Part shown: piece after piece, positions 49,401 through 59,095 of the stretch
Layout of the letters: each line of letters starts with the position of its first letter
Position numbering within the stretch: position 1 is the stretch's first letter
DNA from: Allium sativum
Lineage: Eukaryota > Streptophyta > Magnoliopsida > Asparagales > Amaryllidaceae
DNA: 64,000 nt
Assembly (NCBI GenBank): GCA_030737875.1
Contig: CM060925.1
Coordinates: 481,119,514-481,183,513, forward strand
Reading direction: 5' to 3'
Made by a program: the position numbers and the translations under genes
Notes under the pieces: model-generated
What the model saw: only the letters and a program-made list of their open reading frames with translations
Told to the model about the DNA's origin: nothing
Database searches by the model: none

Positions 49401-52350
49401 AGGGTTCAACAATCAATAATCAATCAGATTGGTTAAACAGTTCATATAAATAAACAACAATATTTTGAGGAATCCGGTTGGATTCCTCCAACCTGTCCTT
49501 CCCTGTATCACAATGGGTTACCTCAAACAATTTTTTTTTATCACGATAAAGAGAAATGAACAGTTCAACTAATAACAGTCAACAAACAACTTATAACATC
49601 CAATGAAGCATACAATTATATATTTAATACGTTTATATTATTATAAACGTAACCAACCATGTAAGTTACCTTATTTGGAATTTAATCGTTAAAATAACGA
49701 TTCAATTCGATTAAATCAAGCAAACGCTTAATTTAATCCATGAATAATATTCGACATACAAGCAAACAGTCATTAAATCATCAACCATTAGCAAACATTG
49801 TACACAAAATAAAAACCCACCTTATATAAAATATAAACAGGGTAAACTGAGTGAGTTGAACTCACCTTGATTTCATCTGTCGTCAAACGATTCGTTTAAC
49901 ACACTTCTAGCTACGTTCAAATCCGTCCGTTTTCATTCCAAAATTTTATGTTCACTGATATGGGTCCGCTACTCCGCATTTGGTTCTATGTACGGATTGC
50001 ACGGTTATAATTTTAATACGGTGTTCAGTATATGAATTGATATTATTTAATATTTAAATAAAAATTATTTCCAAAATAACCACTTAGCGTTAAAATAGTT
50101 TTAATTAGGCATGTTGAAAGTAAGGTTCGGAATATCCATATACCCCATGCCATGTATACCGTAAATAACTAAATAAATATATTATTATCATTTACTTGAA
50201 CCTTGACTTATGTTATACTAATCTAGGTTGGGCATGATTAACTACTTGTTTAGGAAATTAGGAATATCTTCACGTTTGATCAAGCATAGAATGCAACTAG
50301 CAGTCCCGCATGACTTAATATATATTTTATATAATAAAATATAACTTACGCTTGGTGCTAACACCTAGACGCTGCGCCCAATTCCGACATCACCGCGTCC
50401 GACCAACTCTTTCCATCCACCGGTATATCGCTCGACGTCCGTGAACCCGCGCATGCAGTCTCCCTTCATGCACACTCACTGTCACTGTGTTCTTTACACT
50501 AACAAAATGCCCCAACTCACTTTCTTCTACCCTGTTGTTTAGGACCGCGCTCTTTTTTTTTCTAACGTTGGTCCAAACCCAACATGTTCTTCTTCAGGCA
50601 AAACAAAGACAAGCCCACCCCTTATAATCTCTTCCTCCACATCACTTTGTCTTCCCCCTACCTGCTTCTTACGTCCGTACTCTTCCTTCTTTTTTTTATT
50701 GTAATTAACCTGCTACCGTTGTTTCACCATGCCTGCACCTTCAACCACCCATGCAAATTTCCATGTGGAGTCCGCATCGCCACCTTCCAATGCACCGCAA
50801 CCTTCCCCACTCCAGGGCAGCACACGTTCAGCCGGTCGCTGGAGAGTCACCCTGCCAACCTCCTTCCATCTGCCCTGACCTCGACTCACACGTATATACA
50901 TATTTCAATTTTTCCTTTTGTAAGATTTTTTTTTTATTATGGTGGCTTGCCTCGTTTTCAGAAATAAAGATGAGAAGAAAAGAAAATAAAGGAGAGACAC
51001 TGTTTGGGTTTGGTTCAGAAGGGCTGTGGTATTTATAGAAGAGGAATATGTAGGAAGCACGGTGTAAAAATCACTTTTAATTGGGGTAGTTAGATGGGCA
51101 CGGTGAGAATTGTTTTGGCTGCCAAGTTTTGGTACAATGTCACTTTCACCCATGTATACCTTGGTCAGCAAGGTTTGTGGGATGTCATTTTCATCCGTAA
51201 GGACTTGGTTGGCAAGGATACAGTATAGGATAGGGTTGCATGTGGAAAAAGTCGGGTAGCTGGTTTCATTCCAGGTTGGGGAAAATTTCTCCATTTTTTT
51301 TTTTTTAGACAAATTCGTTTTTATTAAATTCTTTACAGCAAGATCAAGATTCTACCTGTTTCAGCATCTATGACAACATGATGATAAGTATTAACATGCT
51401 ATTGAACCCATGCAAACTTAGAAAAGAAAAGAACAGTACGATTTATCGAATAAAATTGGAATATAACAACACAAATCAAGGTTCACTAAAACCGGAACTA
51501 CATGACAAGCAAAGTATAACGGCTAAACAATTTTGCAAACATATTATTCCACTTACAGCTAGCTTTTTGTTTATTCAATACATTTGAGTTAATCATGTTT
51601 GTCTATCCTAAATCGTTACATGAGATCGTCATTTTTTTATTCAACTCATGTTGGTTTATGGGTAGTTCTATTTGTCTAGTGTATGAAGTTTAGCGTACCC
51701 CGTCATATAATACTCCATTTACATATAGACCCCCTATGGACAGAAACAAAAATATAGTCGTGTCCAGCGAGGTGTCACTATCCCAAAAATATAATAATAT
51801 CGGTAGGTTAACTTATATTGTGAAACCCCGAAATACTGATATAGGGTGCTAAATACTTCGAATAAAAAGTTGCATATTTAATTTATTAAAAATTACAGTA
51901 AAATTCTAAAAATTAAATTATAACTACGTCTCAAAAGAATCTTGTGCAGATTCGAATCCAGTATGCAGGTATATCAAATAAACCGTTACGGTCGATGAAC
52001 GATTCTATAGCGACTATTGGAAATTTTAATCTGGACATATCTTACAATCCATTAGATGAAAACTCCTTTTTTCTCTTCCATTAGAAAAGTATAATCAAAT
52101 CGATTCAAACGTTTCTTGTTTCACAGAATTCCGACTTAAAACGGATTCTGTATATTCAATTAAAGTTCAGATCGAAAATTACGAACTGCCGCGTCGTTTT
52201 CGAGCTCGTTTTAATTATATTATAAATTATATATTTTTGAACTCGATTTTATAAAATAAATTCGATATAAAATCTGCTAATATCGCCAAATTAATATTTA
52301 AATGAATTTTAAATATTAGTAATCAATGTCCAAAAATCTGGGATGTTACA
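46490..52350 (-). repeat. Element 3 5' LTR (5861 bp, uninterrupted)
   Basis: TGTGACGACCC to GGGATGTTACA, collinear with the 3' LTR at 35686-45361. A minus-strand TATA box (complement of 51031-51038, CTATAAAT) lies 1.3 kb from the U3 end, followed by a GC-richer leader (about 50360-51000). In the leader a 62-codon minus frame (50713-50901) is open in both LTRs, but its differences are mostly amino-acid changing, so I do not call it a gene. Confidence 0.92.
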
Positions 52351-52355
52351 GTAGT

Positions 52356-52799
52356 ACACTCTTTCAGAAAACAATAGAGAAGGAAAGGGTATTTGACTTC
52401 CTTGTAGGTTTGAACAAAGAGTTAGATGAAGTACGTGGTCGAATTCTCGATCACAAGCCACTTCCAAGCACGAGAGAGGCCTTTGCTGAAGTACGCAGAG
52501 AAGAAAGCAATCGCCAAGTTATGCTTGGTCCCAAGACACATGAGTCATCTACATCAATCGAATCATCAGCGCTGATTACTACAAAACCTCCAAGAAAGCC
52601 TGATCGTGATTGCCCCATCTGTGATCACTGCCACAAATTAGGACACATCAAAGAAAAATGCTGGAAATTACATGGCCAACCAGCAGACTTCCAGCCCTCA
52701 AATCGTACTCAATATGTTGGTGACAGCACAACAAAGGCATGCAAATTATTAACGAAGAGTCTCCTTTTGATGAGTCCTTCTTCAACAAGGAAAATTTAG
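52356..52799 (+). pseudogene. Copia gag, C-terminal part with zinc knuckle
   Basis: Continues gag across the element 3 insertion. ERVFDFLVGLNKELDEVRGR and the PLPSTREAFAEVRREES stretch are hallmark copia gag sequences. A CX2CX4HX4C zinc knuckle (CDHCHKLGHIKEKC) for RNA binding follows at about 52617-52658. A frameshift near 52740 moves the polyprotein into the next frame, where protease begins. Confidence 0.9.
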
Positions 52800-53323
52800 A
52801 GCAATTATATCGACTATGGACCTCGCATCAAGCTGCTAGTTCAACCTCTTCATCCCTAGTACAAAAAGGTATCTTTACCACAGCCGTTAATGTCAAAACA
52901 GAAAATTCTAAACCTTGGATCAGAGATTCAGGGGCCACTGATCATATGACTAGCTCATCATATATGTTTACGACTTATTTTCCTTGTTCTGGTAATCAAA
53001 AAGTTAAAATCGTAGATGGTACACTATCTACCATAGCTGGAAAAGGTTCTATTATTATCTCACCTTTTATCACTCTTTATAATGTTCTCCATGTTCCTAA
53101 TCTTAAGTGTAATCTTCTCTCAGTCAGTAAAATAACCAATGATTGTCAATGTTTACCCAAGTTTGTGTCTACCAATTGCGAATTTCTGGACCAATGCTCT
53201 AGGAAGATGATTGGCAATGCTAAGGAAAGTGGTAGACTTTATTACTTTGGGAATGAAGACTTTCGAAAGAAACAAGTTCAAAAACCTAATCATTCTAGTT
53301 TTTCTCTCTTGATAATGAAATAA
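52739..53323 (+). pseudogene. Copia protease and GAG pre-integrase start
   Basis: The aspartic protease active site is intact as WIRDSGATDHMT (about 52916-52951). Downstream, LYNVLHVPNLKCNLLSVSKI is the conserved end of the copia protease region. The frame ends at 53323 just before LWHFRLGHPG, so it is broken from integrase by a frameshift. Confidence 0.88.
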
Positions 53324-54200
53324 TGTTATGGCACTTTAGACTTGGTCATCCTGGTTTTGGTTATCTGCAACATTTATTTCCAGCCATGTTTAAGAATAAA
53401 GACATCAGTTCTTTTCATTGTGAAATTTGCCAACTTTGTAAGCACCATAGATCTGTTTATCCCTCTGCAAAATATGTGCCATCTAAACTGTTTGCCTTAA
53501 TTCATAGTGAAATTTGGGGGCCATCTAAAGTTAAAAAACTATCTGGAACTAGGTGGTTCATCACTTATATTGATGATCACATTAGAAACACATGGATTTA
53601 TTTACTTAAAGAAAAATCTGAGGTTGCATCTATTTTCAAAAATTTTAAGTGCATGATTAACACACAATTTCAGTCCAAAATTCAAATCCCGAGGACTAAT
53701 AATGGTAGAGAGTATTTTAATTCGATTCTAGGTAAGTTTTTAATTAAACAAGGCATAATCCACCATAGTTCTTGTGTTGATACACCTTAACAAAACGGAA
53801 TTGCCGAAAGAAAAAATAGACATCTTCTCGAAGTTGCTCGACCTTTAATGTTTTCTATGAATGTTCCTAAAAGGTTTAGGGAGGAAGTCGTTATTACTCT
53901 TCATATCTTATTAGTAGGATGCCTAGTAGAGTTCTTGGGTACAAGACACCTTTCCATAAACTTCAACAATGTTTTCCACTTAACTAAATATTTTTGAGCA
54001 TAACGCCTAAAGTTTTTGGTTACACAACATTTATTCATATTCATGATAACAAGAGGAGAAAACTTGATCCAAGGGCCACTAAATGCATTTTCTTAGGTTT
54101 TTCACCCACAAAAAAAGGCTATAAATGTTTTAACCCTGGTTCAAGCAAATTTTTTGTTAGTATGGATGTCACATTTTTTGAAAATAAACCTTGTTTTTAG
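53324..54200 (+). pseudogene. Copia integrase remnant with lost catalytic residues
   Basis: The zinc-binding HHCC region is visible (LWHFRLGHPG, then CEICQLCKH). In the core, the first catalytic Asp is Glu (HSEIWGP, normally HSDIWGP) and the second is Asn (RTNNGREYF, normally RTDNGGEYF). The third position survives as NGIAERKN after a TAA at 53788. After another break, a C-terminal part (KVFGYTTFIHIHDNKRRKLD and KCIFLGFSPTKKGYKCF) runs to 54200. The enzyme could not integrate DNA. Confidence 0.88.
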
Positions 54201-54407
54201 AAAACTTCTCTTTAGGGGGAGAACGAACAAAATGAAGATAAGTTTGTGCATGACAACACTAGTATGACTGATGTAGACCGTATTGACTCTATTAATAATT
54301 TTCTTGAGACTACTAACACTATGAATGATTTGAATCCAACACTTGAACAACGTGTTTACTCGAGAAGGAAATCTATATAAAGTAAGGTTACACCACAATC
54401 TGTTGCA

Positions 54408-55462
54408 TTGCCTTCATCTAAACCATGCAAAGATCCAGGTAACTTCTTTCCCGTCATTATTGAACCTATTATTGAGTCAGTCCAAATAGATGAACCAATT
54501 GCCAAAAGAAAAGGTGTCCATGAATGCACTAAACATCCTCTGTGCAAACACATTTCATATGCTAAGTTGTCACCTAAGTTTAGAGCCTTCACTACTAGCA
54601 TTACTGATGATGAGATTCCCAAATCCATACATGAAGCTCTAAGTATTCCAAAGTGGAGAGAGACTACGTTGGAAGAGATCAAAGCCTTAAAAAAGAATGA
54701 AACATGGGTGCTAACAGAGTTACCAAGAGGAAAATATCTTGTAGGAAGTAAGTAGATATTTACTATTAAATATAATAGTATTGGCTCAGTGGAGAGGCAC
54801 AAGGCTAGACTAGTTGCCAGAGGTTTCACTCAAACTTATGGACTAGACTATGAAGAGACTTTTGCTTCCATTGCTAAGTTGCATACGGTGAGAGTTTTAT
54901 TGTCTCTAGCTGCCAACCTTGATTGGCCTCTACTTCAATTTGATGTAAAAAATACCTTCTTGAATGGAGAATTAGAAGAAGAAGTTTATATGGAAATTCC
55001 ACCAGGCTTTGATAAAAATGAAGTTGCATGAATAGTGTGTAGACTAAGAAAAAATCTCTTTATAGGCTCAAGCATTATTTTCGTGCATGGTTCGGGAGAT
55101 TCGTTAAAGCAGTGAAAGGACAAGGGTACTCTCAGGCCTATTCTGATCATAATCTCTTCTACAAGCATACAACCGGGGGAATAATAGCAATCCTAATCAT
55201 CTAAGTAGACGATATAGTTATGACGGGAAGTGACGATGCTAAGTTGGGAAAATTGAAGACTTTTCTCGCACAACAATTTGACATCAAGGACTTAGGAAAT
55301 CTCAAATACTTCCTAGGTATGGAAGTAGCTCAATCAAAGAAGGGTATTGTCCTCTCTCAAAGGATATATGTTTTGGACCTGCTTAAAGAAACAAGTTTGC
55401 TTGGATGTAAGCCAGTAAAAACACCAATAGATCCAAATCAGAAACTAGAGAATAACCTCTAA
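54408..55462 (+). pseudogene. Copia reverse transcriptase, N-terminal part, broken and truncated
   Basis: The pre-RT region carries PKSIHEALSIPKWRETTLEE. RT motifs follow: [40 protein letters not shown] with the first catalytic Asp, and a palm site whose YVDD tyrosine codon is now TAA (about 55203), leaving VDDIVMTGSDD. Further stops lie at 54754 and 55029. The frame then reads FDIKDLGNLKYFLGMEV and KPVKTPIDPNQKLENNL and stops at 55462, where copia similarity ends. The thumb and RNase H are lost. Confidence 0.88.
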
Positions 55463-55597
55463 TCAGTAAAAACATGTCATAATTTACATGTCACCCCACT
55501 TAACCCTCTAATCATACCCATGTCTTATTATGGTTAGTATTCCATAATTCATTCCTTATGATGCACAGTGCATGACCTCCCACATTATGCCGAACAC

Positions 55598-55773
55598 TTT
55601 GTGGCCGCTGGATTTGCCGGGCGGTTCCGGGAAGTCTTACGCCACAAACCGGGTCTAACCTCGTGTCATTAACTGTTACGCCTACAGTTCATTCCTTTGA
55701 CCTCTCACATTAGACGTCCAATTGTGGCAGCTGGATTTGCCGGGTGGTTCCGGGCAGTCTTACGCCACAATTG
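55598..55773 (-). other. Two copies of the family C structured motif in C3
   Basis: Copy 1 (55598-55648) has arms TTTGTGGC/GCCACAAA. Copy 2 (55719-55773) has arms CAATTGTGGC/GCCACAATTG, a perfect 10 bp. Both enclose the TGCCGG...CCGGG core. The arms differ from those in C1 and C2 yet remain complementary. Confidence 0.78.
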
Positions 55774-56753
55774 CGCCTAACCTCATGTCAAAGGTTTATT
55801 AATAATCGTATTTCACCCATACCCAATTTTCATGTCATGTATATCCAACTAAACATGTAATCATGTTTATAATATTGCCTATTCCAAATTGTCACTAATT
55901 ACATACTAATTAGCCTCAATTACAAATTTACAATTATAGGCAATTTCATCAATTTCATGTAATTCATACCCAAATATGCCAATTTCACATATTATCCAAT
56001 TATCCAAAATATCCAATTTTCCGTACTTCACATATTCCCATCGTTCCCACGTATTCGCATTCGCGCGTATTTTTAACATAGGCTCAAAGGTAGCCTAGAT
56101 CCAAAAATAAAAGGAATAGGGATAAGAAGAGAGAATCAAATCACAAAAAATTGGAATTAACACAACATCATGAAATAAAGGGGCATGTAAACTGGCATAG
56201 AGGCATAATGACAGATTCAACATGAATAAACTGATAAAAGGTATGAACTTTACATAAAAACATAAGCATATGATGACATGAATCAAAAAGGTGAAGACTT
56301 GGATGAGATTTAAATTACATACATACATATGAATCCTCTTTACGACTTCGTCATGTTACTTTTAATCCCGTTATATTGTGAAAATCACTGTACTCAACTT
56401 TCATGGTTAAAGAATAGAATTATGCACTGAAATTGGTGTAGAAACGTTGCGGTGTTGTTGATTTATCTTCTTGAATTGTTGTAGAGGCTCTAATCTTTAA
56501 TTTGAGTTAAAGTTGAACACCTGAGTTTGATTTAGAGGTGGCGGCTAGGGTTTAAGAGAGAATTTGACAGCATAATGGTGTCATAGATAATATTTATGAA
56601 TTAGGGTTAGGTCTTAGGGTGTATATATATGTAGGAAGTTATTTAGGCCTTAGGATTAACCCTAGAACTGATCTGGACCACTCAGATGTCATATCAGCCC
56701 TTAGGGCGAATCGGGCCACGGGTTGGCAGCCAAACACCCTGGATTGACCTCTA

Positions 56754-56779
56754 GTCGACCCAACGTAGCTTGGGTCGAC
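56754..56779 (-). promoter_or_regulatory. Two GTCGAC sites in C3 U3
   Basis: GTCGAC at 56754 and 56774, about 125 bp upstream of the TATA region on the minus strand. Reduced but matching position to the five-site clusters of C1 and C2. Confidence 0.5.
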
Positions 56780-56854
56780 TCCAAAAATGGTGCGGTTTGG
56801 CTATTCCCCCTCCCGGTTCATTGTTTTGAACTTTTTTTTGAACATTTATTTATT

Positions 56855-56857
<3 letters not shown>

Positions 56858-56888
<31 letters not shown>
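56858..56888. repeat. TA dinucleotide microsatellite
   Basis: About 15 uninterrupted TA/AT units in the C3 LTR. Confidence 0.9.
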
Positions 56889-56890
<2 letters not shown>

Positions 56891-57015
56891 CTCTCATATG
56901 CATACAAACTTCATGGCTTAATAACTTCTTCATAATTAACCATTTTCACACTAAACCACTTTTCGAACTGCGTTCACACTAAGCCACTTTTTAGCCATTC
57001 CCCTAAAACAAAAAT

Positions 57016-57092
57016 ATGGCGCTGGCGCGGATCGAACTTTGTACTTCTTGTATGCAAGTCACATGTTCTAACCGAATTAGCTACTAAATCTT
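57016..57092 (-). pseudogene. tRNA-like sequence (tRNA pseudogene or SINE head)
   Basis: On the minus strand a D-arm/A-box-like TAGCTAATTCGGTTAGAAC (complement of about 57065-57083) is followed about 30 nt later by a B-box-like AGTTCGATCC (57030-57039). Spacing fits a tRNA promoter. I can form neither an acceptor stem nor a normal anticodon stem, so it is not a functional tRNA. The segment is absent from the same region of C1. Confidence 0.4.
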
Positions 57093-57207
57093 TTGCTTAA
57101 AAACCTTAGAACAATGCTAAACATCATTCTTTTCTCATTCCTCTTTTTCAAATAAACTATTCTTTAATTTGTTATTTTAATATTCTCAGAAAATACGGGG
57201 TGTTACA

Positions 57208-57618
57208 TTATCACCAACGGTTGTGATTGGCAACCGTTACCTAAAGCATAGGGCAGCGAACAGAATAAGAAGCAAATGGAATTTCCTTGGATCAAGAGAT
57301 ATTACCCCTAATAGGAATGACCCACTTGGTCATGTTGCCTGCCTGATTTATGTCATTTCCATGTTGATGAGGCTTGAGGTCACGATTTCCTTTTAGAACA
57401 GCACATCATCATTCACTTTGAATGCCACATCGTCAGATCCGCCAAATCACTAATTCACGTCCACAATTATACTCTGGGTGTTAAGCTAAGAGAATAAATT
57501 CCCCACCACCATACTTGGTATATTTGAAGAGATCAATGTACGTGATCATCTAGAAATACTCTATCAGACATCCGTCCATACAAGTTGTCCTGAGACTGGA
57601 CAAACCGAAGGCACCATC
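57208..57618 (-). repeat. Family A LTR core fragment
   Basis: It runs from TTATCACCAACGG to CCGAAGGCACCATC and is collinear with 23655-23761 joined to 33994-34310, and similar to 36520-36620 of element 3. It is a separate copy because the other is present at 23655-34310. It is bounded by C3 on the left and C4 on the right. Confidence 0.72.
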
Positions 57619-57887
57619 TGTAACACACCGCATTTTTAAGATAAGAAAATAAGAATAACTGAAATAAATATTCAGAATTAGGTAAAATGGAATGCGCCAT
57701 TGCGTCCATCTTGAAATTCTTGTCAAAATGGATACCTGGTTTGCGTAAATCGGACATCATATGAAGAAGTTATTAAGGTTTGAAGTTTGTATACGCGCAA
57801 GAGAATCATATATATAATCAATCCAAAAATCAAATTTTCAGTTCAAAAATCGAATTTCTGTGAGTGGGAAAACTCCCGCACTGGGGA

Positions 57888-57955
57888 GTCGACCCCATAG
57901 GAAGGGTGTCGACCCCTAGGTCGACCACTCAAGGGGGGTCAACCCATGGGTCGAC
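57888..57955 (+). promoter_or_regulatory. Cluster of four GTCGAC sites (plus one decayed) in C4 U3
   Basis: GTCGAC at 57888, 57908, 57920 and 57950; GTCAAC at 57938 looks like a fifth site lost by C-to-T change on one strand. The downstream GGATAAGTAAGCCC (58032) aligns with the C2 TATA context, but the TATA itself is gone. Confidence 0.55.
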
Positions 57956-59039
57956 CCCTCCTTTCACAGATCTGGGCAGATCGGTTTTTCTGTACGTGGA
58001 CAGATTTCTGACTTGGTTCGTTGGCTCTAGGGGATAAGTAAGCCCTCGTTTCTCTTATTTCTCCACACAAGCATCAATGGGGAACTAGATGCTACCCCTT
58101 CCCAGACTGAGTCAAACCATTTCTTCTTCAATAATCAATTAGAGCCAATCAGTTAGAGTTTAGAGATCTGCAAGCTTTCTTCTATCACAACGAATCTATG
58201 TTAATTTTAGATCTCTTATCGAAGTGAGGTAATTCCTAGATCTGGTCTATTTTTAAATTCCCTTCCCTTTTCTTTCTCTCCTTTTTCTTTTAGTAAACAT
58301 AGTCAATCCATGGTTGTTAGGTTCTGAATCCAATTAGGGGAAAACCATAGAAGATTAGATCTGGACCAGATCCAGGATTTGGAAAGCTTACGAGGTGAGT
58401 GGGTTTAAGCTATAGCCTTTAGATAATAATATATTATCGTTTAGCATTCCCCTTTTTATTAATTGTGGAATTGCCATATTAATTATAAATTATTGTTATA
58501 ACAAGTTGAGATGTTAATATGAATAATTCATACGTTGAATCAGTCAAAGTGTTGGAATGATTACATGTTGAATAAACTTGTTAGAATATGGGTAATGACT
58601 ACTGTTGTTATAATTATATGATTCACTTGTGGCATATTATTGAGTAAACGACATGTTTAACTTGTTGGATTTGAATAATTACCTGATTAAATGTTTACAT
58701 GTCAAAATAGAATTAAACATAGGTTAAAAGGACATACGACAAAATATAGGCATAATTGACGACATTTAAATTAGACTAATGTAAACTAGATTACAGTAAA
58801 AAGGATAATATGCCTTAAATTTATATGAAATAGGAATAATTTTTAAAGAACGAACATACCAAGATTCACAATAATTTGACACTATAACGCTCTTAGACAC
58901 AAGGTTAGATTGCACTCGTGATAGAAGTCTGCCCGGAACCGCTCTACATATCCAGCATTCACAGCTGGTAAATCTAATGTGAGGGGTCTAAGTGCATAAT
59001 TAAAACATGCAATGGTACTAAGACACGAGGTTAAGTCAA

Positions 59040-59090
59040 CTTGTGGTAGAAGTCTGCCCGGTCCCGCCCGGCAAATCCAGCGTCCACAAG
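59040..59090 (+). other. Structured motif copy in C4
   Basis: Arms CTTGTGG/CCACAAG, a perfect 7 bp, enclose CTGCCCGGTCCCGCCCGGCA. A degraded copy lies at about 58913-58972 with a bulged stem. A third core at 61505-61553 has lost its left arm. Confidence 0.72.
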
Positions 59091-59095
59091 AGTAG

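Larger units (their letters stand above)
35686..52350 (-). mobile_element. Element 3: complete giant-LTR non-autonomous retrotransposon in copia gag
   Basis: On the minus strand: 5' LTR 46490-52350 (5861 bp), PBS, body 45362-46489 (1128 bp), PPT, 3' LTR 35686-45361 (about 5870 bp without the nested C2). Flanks are ATAGT (35681-35685) and GTAGT (52351-52355), a target duplication with one change. By eye the LTRs differ at roughly 5 percent of positions over the first 270 bp, so it is older than element 1. No gag or pol frame is present. It belongs to the same family as element 2. Confidence 0.92.
34953..55462 (+). mobile_element. Decayed Ty1/copia element split by element 3 and truncated at its 3' end
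   Basis: The 5' LTR ends at 35150 and is followed by a canonical PBS. Gag starts, is interrupted at 35685, and resumes at 52356 in the correct frame once the duplicated target is discounted. Zinc knuckle, protease, integrase and part of reverse transcriptase follow in copia order up to about 55462. The rest of reverse transcriptase, RNase H, PPT and 3' LTR are missing, replaced by a family C LTR, so the original target duplication cannot be checked. Many stops and frameshifts show an old insertion. Confidence 0.9.
55463..57207 (-). repeat. Family C LTR fragment (C3)
   Basis: The right end is GGGGTGTTACA at 57207. The left end has no TG start and abuts the broken copia, so it is truncated, apparently within the hairpin array: a lone ACTTAACC arm remains near 55498. 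It keeps two structured motifs, a TATA region (GTATATATAT, 56621-56630, read on the minus strand), two GTCGAC sites and a TA microsatellite. Its right flank (TTATCACCAACGG) is family A LTR sequence. Confidence 0.78.

Noticed and set aside
55463..55600. Left LTR end of C3
   Set aside because: No TGTAACACC start is present; copia sequence runs straight into LTR interior, so this is a breakage junction and not an insertion boundary.
57016..57092. Functional tRNA gene
   Set aside because: A- and B-box-like parts are visible, but no acceptor stem or proper anticodon arm forms, so it is listed only as tRNA-like.
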